A DNA stretch of 64,000 nucleotides from an uncultured Mycobacteriaceae bacterium (GTDB lineage Bacteria; Actinomycetota; Actinomycetes; Mycobacteriales; Mycobacteriaceae), in NCBI GenBank assembly GCA_902826815.1, contig CADEGF010000043.1, forward strand, positions 1 through 64,000, in the 5' to 3' direction. Shown one piece after another: positions 55,919-63,506 of this stretch. The notes below the pieces were generated by a model that was not told the origin of the DNA, made no database searches, and saw nothing but the letters and a program-made list of their open reading frames with translations. The number at the start of each line of letters is the position of its first letter. Position 1 is the stretch's first letter. Position numbers and translations under genes: made by a program.

Positions 55919-57193
55919 ATGACTGAATCCACCGAATTCACTGAGTCCCTCGAGCCCGAGGACATACCGGACGAAGAGCCGACCGACAGCGAACCGACGC
56001 CGCAGCGCGACGATCCGAAAGCGGTGATGCTGCTCGGCTCCGGTGAATTGAGCCGAGAGTTGACCCTGGCGTTTCAGCGGCTGGGCCGCGAGGTGGTTGC
56101 CGTCGACCGGTATGCGAACGCGCCCGCACACGGCGTCGCCGATCGCGCGGCTGTGGTCAAGATGAACGACGCCGATGCGCTCACCGCGATCATCGAACGG
56201 GCCAACCCGCTGTATGTGGTCGCCGAGTCCGGCGTCATCGCGGTCGACGCACTGGTGGCCGCGGCCGAGCGCGGCATCGAGGTGTTCCCGACCCCCCGCA
56301 GCGTGCGGATGACCCAGGATCGCGAGGGTATGCGCAGGCTGGCCGCCGACGAACTGGGCCTTCCGACTGCTCCGTTCTGGTTCGCCGGCTCGGTCGACGA
56401 GCTGGGCGCGGTGGCAGCACACGCGGGCTTTCCGCTGGTGGTCAAGCCGGTCGCGGGCGTGCCAGGCGAGGGTCAGTCGGTGCTGCTGCGTGGTGACGAC
56501 GTCGATGCGGCCTGGCAGCGCGCCGTGTCGGCGGGCCGGGTGCCGCACAACCGGGTGCTCGCCGAGACGGTCGTCGAGGTCGACTTCGAGATCACCCTGA
56601 TCACGGTGCGGACCACCGGACCTACCGGGCCCGCGCTGCACTTCTGCGAGCCCATCGGACACCGCGAGGGCGACGGTGACCTGCTTGAGGCATGGCAGCC
56701 GCAGCCTCTCTCGGCTCCCGCGCTCGACGCCGCGAGGTCGATCGCAGCGCGCATCGTCAACGCGCTCGGAGGCCGCGGCGTCTTCGGCGTCGAGCTGCTG
56801 GTGCGCGGCGACGAGGTGTACTTCTCCGACGTTCGCATGCGGCCGCACGACAGTGGCCTGGTAACGCTTCGCTCGCAACGCCTTTCGGAGTTCGAACTCC
56901 ATGCACGGGCGATCCTGGGGCTGCAGGTGGATACCATCATGGTTTCGCCAGGCGCCGCTGAGGTGACGTACGCGGGTGCCGAGTCGGCACCGGTGGACAT
57001 CGCACCCGAGAACCTCAACGCCGTACTGGGCGACGCGCTGGCCGTCGCGGAAAGCGATGCCCGGCTCTTCAACAGGCCCGACGAGACCGAACCCCGGCGT
57101 CGACTCGGCCTTGCGCTTGCCACCGCGCCGGATGTGACCACCGCCAGGGACAGGGTGCGCCGGGTGACCGGCGTACTGCGCAAACTCTGGTAG
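55919..57193 (+). CDS. purT: Formate-dependent phosphoribosylglycinamide formyltransferase
   Basis: 424 aa, ATG 55919. ATP-grasp enzyme that makes formyl-GAR from GAR, formate and ATP in purine synthesis. An acidic extension (residues 1-35, SLEPEDIPDEEPTDSEPTPQ) precedes the N-domain VMLLGSGELSRELTLAFQRL. The ATP-grasp core follows: PTPRSVRMTQDREGMRRLAA, GFPLVVKPVAGVPGEGQSVL, VDFEITLITVRTTG, FCEPIGHREGDGDLLEAWQP and GVFGVELLVRGDEVYFSDVR, then MRPHDSGLVTL. The order purT, (small gene), rhodanese, metZ is that of Rv0389-Rv0391. The acidic tail is unusual for PurT and may be a mycobacterial add-on. Confidence 0.95.
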   Translation: MTESTEFTESLEPEDIPDEEPTDSEPTPQRDDPKAVMLLGSGELSRELTLAFQRLGREVVAVDRYANAPAHGVADRAAVVKMNDADALTAIIERANPLYVVAESGVIAVDALVAAAERGIEVFPTPRSVRMTQDREGMRRLAADELGLPTAPFWFAGSVDELGAVAAHAGFPLVVKPVAGVPGEGQSVLLRGDDVDAAWQRAVSAGRVPHNRVLAETVVEVDFEITLITVRTTGPTGPALHFCEPIGHREGDGDLLEAWQPQPLSAPALDAARSIAARIVNALGGRGVFGVELLVRGDEVYFSDVRMRPHDSGLVTLRSQRLSEFELHARAILGLQVDTIMVSPGAAEVTYAGAESAPVDIAPENLNAVLGDALAVAESDARLFNRPDETEPRRRLGLALATAPDVTTARDRVRRVTGVLRKLW

Positions 57194-57195
57194 CC

Positions 57196-57636
57196 GTGCC
57201 GGAAGAATCCTCACCCGACCGGCCGACGATGGCCCCGTTCCTCGGGGCGCTGGCAATCATTGTGATCGTCGTGATCGCAATCTGGTTGTTCAGCGTCTTC
57301 GGTGCCGACCGAACACCGGAGGACCAGAAGATCGGCATGGCCGCCGTCGGCCAGAACGACGCGCTGCAGCGGCAGAGCTTTGCCGATTTCGGCAGCTACA
57401 CCTGCGAAAAGGAGCGCGGCAAGGAAGCCGATGTTCTTGCACATCAACGTGATTCGGCGGCGAAACGAGGTGCTCGGTTCGTCGACGACGTCACCGATGT
57501 GAAGATCGACGGCGACCGGGCGACTGCGACCGTCACGTATCACTTCGACAAGGCGCCGGACGACAAAAAGCCTGTTCCGATGACCTTCGTACGTGAGGCC
57601 GGGGCGTGGAAGGTCTGTTCGACCGGTCCCAGTTAG
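57196..57636 (+). CDS. Small membrane-anchored NTF2-like (DUF4878-type) protein
   Basis: 146 aa, GTG 57196, 2 bp after purT. Short cytoplasmic N-terminus, one membrane helix (FLGALAIIVIVVIAIWLFSV) and an extracytoplasmic domain with FADFGSYTCEKERGKEADVL, DDVTDVKIDGDRATATVTYH and REAGAWKVCSTGPS. Two Cys probably pair. The C-terminal domain resembles that of the Rv0361-like protein at 41151-42050 and of Mce-associated proteins. Function unknown; inserted between purT and the rhodanese relative to the M. tuberculosis order as I recall it. Confidence 0.75.
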   Translation: MPEESSPDRPTMAPFLGALAIIVIVVIAIWLFSVFGADRTPEDQKIGMAAVGQNDALQRQSFADFGSYTCEKERGKEADVLAHQRDSAAKRGARFVDDVTDVKIDGDRATATVTYHFDKAPDDKKPVPMTFVREAGAWKVCSTGPS

Positions 57637-57655
57637 GTATGGGACACTCGCGATC

Positions 57656-58069
57656 GTGAGCTACGCGGGAGACATCACCCCTGAAGAGGCCTGGAAAATT
57701 CTCAACGATGACCCCCAGGCCGTGCTCGTGGACTGCCGGACCGACGCGGAATGGCGTTTCGTCGGCGTGGCCGATCTGACGGCTCTCGGCCGCGATGTCG
57801 TGTACGTCGAGTGGAACCGGACCGACGGCAGCCGCAATGACGGCTTCGTCGAGGATCTGGTCGCGGCAGGCGTGGCGCCAGGCGATAGGCCGGTGGTCTT
57901 TCTTTGTCGCTCCGGCAACCGCTCGATCGGCGCCGCGAAGGCAGCGACGGAAGCCGGGATCGCGCCGTCCTACAACGTGTTGGACGGATTCGAGGGCGAC
58001 CTCGACGAGGACAAACACCGCGGCCGAACCGGGTGGAAAGCCGTCGGCCTGCCATGGAAGCAGGCATGA
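57656..58069 (+). CDS. Rhodanese-domain protein (Rv0390-like)
   Basis: 137 aa, GTG 57656. Single rhodanese domain: ITPEEAWKILNDDPQAVLVD, CRTDAEWRFVGVADL and the active loop VVFLCRSGNRSIGAAKAA, with catalytic Cys in CRSGNRS, a six-residue loop as in sulfurtransferases. It would carry a persulfide from thiosulfate or another donor. Next to metZ, a sulfide- or thiol-using enzyme, it could supply sulfur to homocysteine synthesis. Its stop lies within the first copy of a 22-bp repeat that recurs at the metZ start. Confidence 0.9.
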   Translation: MSYAGDITPEEAWKILNDDPQAVLVDCRTDAEWRFVGVADLTALGRDVVYVEWNRTDGSRNDGFVEDLVAAGVAPGDRPVVFLCRSGNRSIGAAKAATEAGIAPSYNVLDGFEGDLDEDKHRGRTGWKAVGLPWKQA

Positions 58070-58083
58070 GCACCGACGGCGAG
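58062..58083 (+). repeat. 22-bp direct repeat, copy 1 (duplicate of the metZ start)
   Basis: AGGCATGAGCACC followed by GACGGCGAG, identical to the sequence at 58138-58159, 76 bp downstream. It spans the rhodanese stop. Its own ATG (58066) opens a reading frame of only eight codons (MSTDGERE), a truncated copy of the metZ N-terminus. The DNA between copies (58084-58137) is built from GAG/GCGAG-rich units. Confidence 0.8.
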
Positions 58084-58137
58084 CGCGAGTGAGGATCGCA
58101 GTGAGGAACGAACGAGGACCGGAGCGAGCGGGAGCCG

Positions 58138-58159
58138 AGGCATGAGCACCGACGGCGAG
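58138..58159 (+). repeat. 22-bp direct repeat, copy 2 (metZ start)
   Basis: Second identical copy, covering the metZ ATG (58142) and its first six codons. Together with copy 1 it indicates a tandem duplication or slippage event at the metZ 5' end. Confidence 0.8.
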
Positions 58160-59362
58160 GTCCCCTCGGTACGCATCCCGGCCGAACTCCCTGAGGGCGT
58201 CAGCCAGGCCACCATCGGCGTGCGCGGCGGCCTGCTTCGGACCGGCTTCGAAGAGACGGCCGAGGCGATCTTTCCGACGTCGGGCTATGTGTACGGGAGT
58301 GCATCCGACGCGGAGAAGGCGTTCACCGGCGAGATCGACCGGTACGTGTACTCGCGGTACGGCAACCCGACGATCTCGATGTTCGAGGAGCGGTTGCGAC
58401 TGATCGAGGGTGCCCCCGCGGCCTTCGCGACGGCGACCGGGATGGCTGCCGTGTTCACGTCGCTCGGCGCGCTGCTCGCCGCCGGCGACCGGCTTGTCGC
58501 GGCACGCAGCCTGTTCGGCTCGTGCTTCGTGGTGTGCAACGAGATCCTGCCGCGGTGGGGCGTCGAGACGGAGTTCGTCGACGGCGAAGACCTGTCGCAG
58601 TGGGAGAAGGCGCTGTCGAAGCCGACGCAGGCGGTGTTCTTCGAAACTCCGTCCAACCCGATGCAGTCGCTGGTCGACATCGCCGCGGTGTCCGAGATGG
58701 CGCACGGTGCAGGCGCAAAAGTGGTGTTGGACAACGTGTTCGCCACGCCGATTCTGCAACAGGGCTTCCCGCTCGGCGTCGACGTGGTGGTGTACTCGGG
58801 CACCAAGCACATCGACGGACAGGGCCGCGTGCTCGGCGGCGCGATCCTGGGCGACGAGACCTATATCGACGAGCCGGTGCAGAAGCTGATGCGGCACACC
58901 GGCCCCGCGCTCAGCCCGTTCAACGCATGGGTGTTGTTGAAGGGCCTTGAGACGCTGGCGGTGCGGGTGCAATACAGCAACGATTCCGCGCAGCGCATCG
59001 CCCAGTTCCTCGAGAACCATCCCGCCGTCAGCTGGGTGCGTTACCCGTTCCTCGAGTCGCATCCGCAATACGACCTTGCTAAGCGTCAGATGACCGGCGG
59101 CGGAACGGTTATCACGTTTGAACTCAAGGGCGGCACCAAGGAACGCGCGTTCGAGGTGCTCGACAAGCTCAAGATCATCGACATCTCCAACAACCTCGGC
59201 GATGCCAAGTCACTGGTCACCCATCCGGCCACCACCACACATCGGGCGATGGGGCCGGAGGGTCGCGCCGCTATCGGCCTCGGCGACGGCGTGGTCCGGG
59301 TCTCGGTGGGGCTCGAGGGAACCGAGGACCTGATCAACGATCTGGACCGGGCGCTGGGCTAG
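58142..59362 (+). CDS. metZ: O-succinylhomoserine sulfhydrylase
   Basis: 406 aa, ATG 58142. PLP enzyme of the Cys/Met metabolism family, making homocysteine from O-succinyl- or O-acetylhomoserine and sulfide. Motifs: YVYSRYGNPTISMFEERL, ATATGMAAVFTSLGALL, FFETPSNPMQSLVDI, VVLDNVFATPILQQG, and the PLP lysine in VVYSGTKHIDGQGRVLGG, then LVTHPATTTHRAM with the substrate-carboxylate region. Length equals Rv0391. Context with a rhodanese supports a sulfur-assimilation role. The start is the second of two duplicated ATG copies; a Shine-Dalgarno-like GGGAG lies about 10 nt upstream. Confidence 0.95.
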   Translation: MSTDGEVPSVRIPAELPEGVSQATIGVRGGLLRTGFEETAEAIFPTSGYVYGSASDAEKAFTGEIDRYVYSRYGNPTISMFEERLRLIEGAPAAFATATGMAAVFTSLGALLAAGDRLVAARSLFGSCFVVCNEILPRWGVETEFVDGEDLSQWEKALSKPTQAVFFETPSNPMQSLVDIAAVSEMAHGAGAKVVLDNVFATPILQQGFPLGVDVVVYSGTKHIDGQGRVLGGAILGDETYIDEPVQKLMRHTGPALSPFNAWVLLKGLETLAVRVQYSNDSAQRIAQFLENHPAVSWVRYPFLESHPQYDLAKRQMTGGGTVITFELKGGTKERAFEVLDKLKIIDISNNLGDAKSLVTHPATTTHRAMGPEGRAAIGLGDGVVRVSVGLEGTEDLINDLDRALG

Positions 59363-59764
59363 GTGGCGAAGGCAGAATCGAAGAAAGCGCGTCGCAGCAA
59401 GCGGCGAGCAAAGCGAGATGCGAACTGGATCCCCGACACGGTGCTGGACGGGATCGCCGACGGCGTCGAACTCGTCGAGGGTTTGGAGAGCTTCGATGCG
59501 CGAATCACCGAGCGCGGCTGGGCTTTCGACGATGACCAGTCCGACGAGGAGTTCGTCATCTGGTTCTACCCGCCGTCAGGCGCAGAGGTCGGCGAGGGCT
59601 TCGAACCGGTGACGACGATCTGGATGCATGTGGCGGAGAACGCGGAGTTCGTTCATGTGATCCCCGTTGGCACAGCAGACGATCAGCCGGTGACACCCGA
59701 CGAGTTCTTCGAGCGCATCGACGCGATCGAGGCCTACCGGTCCGGGGATTCGACCACACCCTGA
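59363..59764 (+). CDS. Conserved hypothetical protein downstream of metZ
   Basis: 133 aa, GTG 59363 immediately after the metZ stop. Starts very basic (AESKKARRSKRRAKRDANWI), then an alpha/beta region (VLDGIADGVELVEGLESFDA; EEFVIWFYPPSGAEV; PVTTIWMHVAENAEFVHVIP; TPDEFFERIDAIEAY). No known family recognised; acidic overall after the basic head. Translationally coupled to metZ by adjacency. The 3' end overlaps the convergent SDR gene by 31 bp. Confidence 0.7.
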   Translation: MAKAESKKARRSKRRAKRDANWIPDTVLDGIADGVELVEGLESFDARITERGWAFDDDQSDEEFVIWFYPPSGAEVGEGFEPVTTIWMHVAENAEFVHVIPVGTADDQPVTPDEFFERIDAIEAYRSGDSTTP

Positions 59765-60594
59765 GCGGACCGCGCGCGCTGCTCGTAGCTCTCGCGCTTG
59801 GTGCGGTCGAAGTTCAGGAACACTGAATCCAGGCCCAGTTTCCTGTTGAGCCAGCGGCGGCCGCGCGGACCGAGCATCTGTGCGGCCTGGGCGGTGAACC
59901 TCAGCGGAGTCGGCACGGAAACATGGGTTTTCGGCTTCTGCAAGGTCTTGATGACCGCCTTGGCGATGTCCTCGGGCTCGACCGGTTTGATGCCCCCACC
60001 GGTGTTGGTGCCCGAGATGAGCTCGGTGTTGGTGAACGGCGGCATGATGACCGAAACGTCGACGCCGTGCGGGGCGACCTCGTCGGCGAGCGCTGCGGTC
60101 AGGCCGACGACACCGAACTTCGCGCCGACATAGACCACCTGGCCGGGGACAGGGATGAGGCCGGACAGCGAGGCGATGTTGATGATGTGCCCGCGGCGGC
60201 GCGCGATCATGTCGGGCAGTGCCAGCTGACATCCGGCGATGACGCCGTAGAGGTTCACCTCGATCGATGACCGGATCGCCTGCTCGGACTGTTCGAGGAA
60301 CGGGCCGATCGGCATCACGCCTGCGTTGTTGATCAGCACGTCGATATGGCCGCCGCCATCGGTGCGGGCCTTGTCGAGGAAGGTGGCGAACGACTCGCGA
60401 TCGGTGACGTCGAGCGGATAGCCCGACACCGGCCCGAGCTTGGTGAGGTCGGCGACGGCGGATTCGCCGAACGCCACATCGCGGTCGCCGATTACCACCC
60501 GCGCACCGCGGGCCAGCAGCGCCTTGGCGGTGGCGAACCCGATGCCGCGGGCGGCGCCGGTGATCGCGATGGTCCTACCGGTGATGTTGTCCAT
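59734..60594 (-). CDS. Short-chain dehydrogenase/reductase with C-terminal extension
   Basis: 286 aa, ATG 60594. SDR motifs: IAITGAARGIGFATAKALLA, GDRDVAFGESAVADL with Asp after the second strand (NAD preference), VLINNAGVMPIGPFLEQ, Ser in IINIASLSGLIPVPG, Tyr-Lys in VVYVGAKFGVVGLT, and MPPFTNTELISG. A ~40-residue C-terminal extension (QMLGPRGRRWLNRKLGLDSV) is typical of mycobacterial SDRs acting on lipids or steroids. An 11-bp near-perfect inverted repeat sits 6 bp upstream of the start. Divergent from the GNAT-LLM operon. Substrate unknown. Confidence 0.88.
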   Translation of the reverse strand: MDNITGRTIAITGAARGIGFATAKALLARGARVVIGDRDVAFGESAVADLTKLGPVSGYPLDVTDRESFATFLDKARTDGGGHIDVLINNAGVMPIGPFLEQSEQAIRSSIEVNLYGVIAGCQLALPDMIARRRGHIINIASLSGLIPVPGQVVYVGAKFGVVGLTAALADEVAPHGVDVSVIMPPFTNTELISGTNTGGGIKPVEPEDIAKAVIKTLQKPKTHVSVPTPLRFTAQAAQMLGPRGRRWLNRKLGLDSVFLNFDRTKRESYEQRARSAQGVVESPDR

Positions 60595-60600
60595 GCAACC

Positions 60601-60622
60601 AAACTTTACAGGTGTCAAGTTT
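60601..60622. promoter_or_regulatory. Near-perfect 22-bp operator-like dyad at the SDR start
   Basis: Arms AAACTTTACAG and GTGTCAAGTTT: nine of eleven base pairs are symmetrical (mismatch at position 7 and the centre). It lies 7-28 bp upstream of the SDR ATG (60594), where a TetR-family repressor would block transcription. No regulator is encoded nearby in the window. Confidence 0.55.
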
Positions 60623-60658
60623 TCGGCGGAAGGGGTGCGCCGAACAGACGGTGGGTCG

Positions 60659-60715
60659 CGATTTTGCAAGGAGGGCTGTGGTGCGGCCGTTGTCACGACC
60701 CTGGGTGCAAAATCG
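60659..60715. promoter_or_regulatory. Spaced 10-bp inverted repeat in the divergent region
   Basis: CGATTTTGCA (60659-60668) and TGCAAAATCG (60706-60715) are exact inverted copies separated by 37 nt, in the 205-bp space between the SDR and GNAT starts. A second small stem, ACCCG-aatc-CGGGT, follows at 60745-60758. They may be paired protein sites or an RNA structure; nothing identifies the factor. Confidence 0.45.
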
Positions 60716-60799
60716 ACGACCTGCGGGGATTTCCGATCACCCTGACCCGAATCCGGGTTAAGGAATGCGGGTTTGCGAACTGCGTTAGACAGTTAAGTG

Positions 60800-61297
60800 A
60801 TGTCCGCGCATGCCGTCAACGAACTCCGCTTCACGGCGGTCGACCAGGGTGACCCGCTGGCCGAACCGCTGCTGGCGGAACTGGCGCTGGAGTACGCCAG
60901 TCGCTATCGCGCGCCGGTGGAAGGTGTGGCCAAGTGGCTGCGCAACTATCCCGCCGAGGAGTTCGCGCCACCAGGCGGCGCGCTGCTGATCGGCCTGCGC
61001 GATGGCCAACCTGTGACCGGCGGAGCGTTCCGGCGGTTCGACGATGAAACCGCCGAGCTCAAGCGCATCTGGACCGACAGCCGATACCGAAGGCAGGGAT
61101 ACGCGAAGGCACTGCTGACCCGACTCGAATCCGAGATCGCTGCCCGCGGGTACCGCCGCATCTACCTGACCACCGGGGACAAGCAGCCCGAGGCCGAAGA
61201 GCTGTACCTGACAGGAGGATATGTGCGCCTCCACGAGCCGCTTCCGGCCGAGGGCGAGGTCTATCCGCTGGCATTTCTGAAGGAGCTGACGCGATGA
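60800..61297 (+). CDS. GNAT-family N-acetyltransferase
   Basis: 165 aa, ATG 60800; GTG 60797 is adjacent. GNAT fold: PLLAELALEYASRYRAPVEG at the start, GGALLIGLRDGQPVTGGAFR, then motif A with ELKRIWTDSRYRRQGYAKAL (acetyl-CoA pyrophosphate loop RRQGYA) and motif B LYLTGGYVRLHEPLP. Transfers an acetyl group from acetyl-CoA to an amine or amino acid; in this context possibly an amino-acid analogue or sulfonated amine. Overlaps the next gene (ATGA), first gene of a four-gene operon of flavin monooxygenases. Confidence 0.88.
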   Translation: MSAHAVNELRFTAVDQGDPLAEPLLAELALEYASRYRAPVEGVAKWLRNYPAEEFAPPGGALLIGLRDGQPVTGGAFRRFDDETAELKRIWTDSRYRRQGYAKALLTRLESEIAARGYRRIYLTTGDKQPEAEELYLTGGYVRLHEPLPAEGEVYPLAFLKELTR

Positions 61298-62382
61298 GCG
61301 AGCATCTGCACCTCGCGGTCGCTCTCGACGGCTACGGCTGGCATCCCGAGGCATGGCGGCAGTGGGCCGACAACGAACCCGTCACCAGCGGCCGCTACTG
61401 GACCGGTCTCGCCCTCACCGCCGAACGCGGGCTGCTGGACTTCGTGACGATCGACGATGCGCTCACCCCGCAGCGTCGACGCCGCCCCGAGATCGACCCG
61501 CGGTGGCTGGCAGGCAGGCCGGACGCCGTGCTCGTCGCATCACGGGTCGCCCCCGTCACCAGTCACATCGGGCTCATCCCGGTGGCGACCGTCACCCACA
61601 CCGAGCCCTTCCATGTCTCCAAAGCCATTGCCACGCTTGACTTCGTCTCCCACGGCCGGGCTGGCTGGCAGGTGCGGATCAGTAGTTCCGAGCACGAGGC
61701 CGCGCTCTTCGGCCGCCGGGACGTCGCAGGCGTCGATCTGTTCGACGAGGCCGCCGACGCCGTCGAGGTGGCCCGCCGGTTATGGGACAGCTGGGAGGAC
61801 GACGCGGTGATCCGCGACCGTTCCACCGGCCGGTTCGTCGACCGGGACAAGCTGCACTACATCGACTTCACCGGCACGTACTTCTCGGTGAAAGGCCCGT
61901 CGATCACCCCGCGGCCGCCCCAGGGACAACCCGTCGTCACCGCGTTGGCACACCAACTGCCGGTCTACGAGTTCGCTGCGCGCAGTACAGATGTCGTCTT
62001 CATCACTCCACACGACGACGAATCCGCGCGCGCCATCATCGGCCAGATCAGGCAGGCAGGCGGCACCGACCTCAAGATCTACGGCGACGTCTACGTCACG
62101 TTCTCCGGTGTCGTCGACGCGCGCTCCGACGCGCTCGTCTTCGACGGCAGCCCCGCCGAGTTGGTCGAGCTTCTCACCCGGTGGCAGCGGCTCGGCCTTG
62201 ACGGCTTCCGGCTGCGGCCCGCGGTCAATGGCACCGACCTGCCCGCCATCGTCGACGACGTGGTGCCGCTACTGCAGGGCGCAGGCCTCTTTCGCACCGC
62301 GTACCGCGACGGTGAACAACTACGTGAGCGGCTCGGTCTGCCCGTCGCCGACAACCGCTACACCAGGGTGGAACCCACATGA
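61294..62382 (+). CDS. LLM-class flavin-dependent oxidoreductase (1)
   Basis: 362 aa, ATG 61294. Luciferase-like TIM barrel: LHLAVALDGYGWHPEAWRQW, LTAERGLLDFVTIDDALTPQ, IGLIPVATVTHTEPFHVSKA, LDFVSHGRAGWQVRISSSEH and EAADAVEVARRLWDSWEDDA. This is the NtaA/SnaA/DszA-like subgroup that uses FMNH2 from a separate reductase to oxygenate or desulfonate small organics. It is shorter than DszA (about 450 aa). Overlaps the next LLM gene by 4 bp. Substrate unknown. Confidence 0.87.
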   Translation: MSEHLHLAVALDGYGWHPEAWRQWADNEPVTSGRYWTGLALTAERGLLDFVTIDDALTPQRRRRPEIDPRWLAGRPDAVLVASRVAPVTSHIGLIPVATVTHTEPFHVSKAIATLDFVSHGRAGWQVRISSSEHEAALFGRRDVAGVDLFDEAADAVEVARRLWDSWEDDAVIRDRSTGRFVDRDKLHYIDFTGTYFSVKGPSITPRPPQGQPVVTALAHQLPVYEFAARSTDVVFITPHDDESARAIIGQIRQAGGTDLKIYGDVYVTFSGVVDARSDALVFDGSPAELVELLTRWQRLGLDGFRLRPAVNGTDLPAIVDDVVPLLQGAGLFRTAYRDGEQLRERLGLPVADNRYTRVEPT

Positions 62383-63506
62383 CCGTGCCGATGTCGATAC
62401 TCGACCTGTCGCCGATCAGCGAGGGCAGCGACGCTGCGACTGCGCTGCGCAACACCATCGATCTCGCGCAGCACGCCGAACGATGGGGATTCAAGCGGTA
62501 CTGGATCGCCGAGCACCACTTCGTCGCGGTCGCCAGCTCGTCGCCCGCGGTGCTGATCGGCCAGATCGCCGCGGCCACCGAACACATCCACGTCGGCGCC
62601 GGCGCAGTGCAATTGGGCCATACGACGGCTACGTCTGCCGTCGAGAGCTTCGCGATGCTCGATTCGTTCTACCCCGGCCGCATCGACCTCGGCGTCGGCC
62701 GATCCGGGCAGCGACGCCGCGAGGCCGCCAAGAAGCCGGCCGACGGCGCGAAACCCAAACCCAAGCGTGAACTGCCGACGGAATGGCGCGACGTCGACGG
62801 TGTCGTGGTGCCGCCGCCGTTCGATATCCGGACGATCATCACCGACCGGTTGCGCGCACAGATGTCTGTGCTGCAGCAGCCCGAGGCGGTTTCGCCGGAC
62901 TTCGCCGACCAGGTCGACGACATCCTCGCCATGCTCAACGGCTGCTACCGGGTCGGCGACTACGACCTGCACGCCGTCCCCGGTGAGCGAACCAGCCTGA
63001 CGCCGTGGGTATTCGGCAGCAGCAAGGGGCAGAGCGCGCAGGTGGCGGGCGCCAACGGGCTGCCGTTCGTGGCCAGCTATCACATCACGCCCGCTACCGC
63101 GCTGGACGCCGTCGACGCCTATCGCGCGGCGTTCAGGCCGTCGGCGACGCTGTCGAAGCCCTACGTGGTGGCCTCCGCCGACGTGGTGGTGGCCGACGAC
63201 ACCGAAACCGCCAAGCACCTCGCCTCCACCTACGGCCACTGGGTGTATTCGATCCGCAAGGGCGGCGGTGCCGCGCCCTATCCCGACCCGGACACCAGCG
63301 ATCCGCTGACCGACGAACAGCTGGCAGTCGTAAAGGACCGCACCGCGACACAATTCGTCGGCGATGCCGACACCGTCGCCGAGAAGCTGGAGACCCTGCG
63401 GCGTGTCACCGGCGCCGACGAACTCGTCATCACGTCCGTCGCGCATCGGCACTCCGACCGGTTACGCAGCCACGAGCTGATCGCCAAACGCTGGGGGCTT
63501 GGATGA
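62379..63506 (+). CDS. LLM-class flavin-dependent oxidoreductase (2)
   Basis: 375 aa, ATG 62379. MsnO8/luxA-like group with the N-terminal MSILDLSPISEGSDAATALR and AERWGFKRYWIAEHHFVAVA, then IGQIAAATEHIHVGAGAVQL, GHTTATSAVESFAMLDSFYP and GRIDLGVGRSGQ. A basic Lys-rich insert follows (EAAKKPADGAKPKPKRELP). Different subgroup from its two neighbours, so the three monooxygenases probably act on related but distinct substrates. The C-terminus ends in HELIAKRWGLG. Overlaps the next gene by 4 bp. Confidence 0.87.
   Translation: MTVPMSILDLSPISEGSDAATALRNTIDLAQHAERWGFKRYWIAEHHFVAVASSSPAVLIGQIAAATEHIHVGAGAVQLGHTTATSAVESFAMLDSFYPGRIDLGVGRSGQRRREAAKKPADGAKPKPKRELPTEWRDVDGVVVPPPFDIRTIITDRLRAQMSVLQQPEAVSPDFADQVDDILAMLNGCYRVGDYDLHAVPGERTSLTPWVFGSSKGQSAQVAGANGLPFVASYHITPATALDAVDAYRAAFRPSATLSKPYVVASADVVVADDTETAKHLASTYGHWVYSIRKGGGAAPYPDPDTSDPLTDEQLAVVKDRTATQFVGDADTVAEKLETLRRVTGADELVITSVAHRHSDRLRSHELIAKRWGLG

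Noticed and set aside
58062..58159. Possible CRISPR or riboswitch before metZ
   Set aside because: Only two copies of the repeat, one at a start codon, and no conserved aptamer-like stems.
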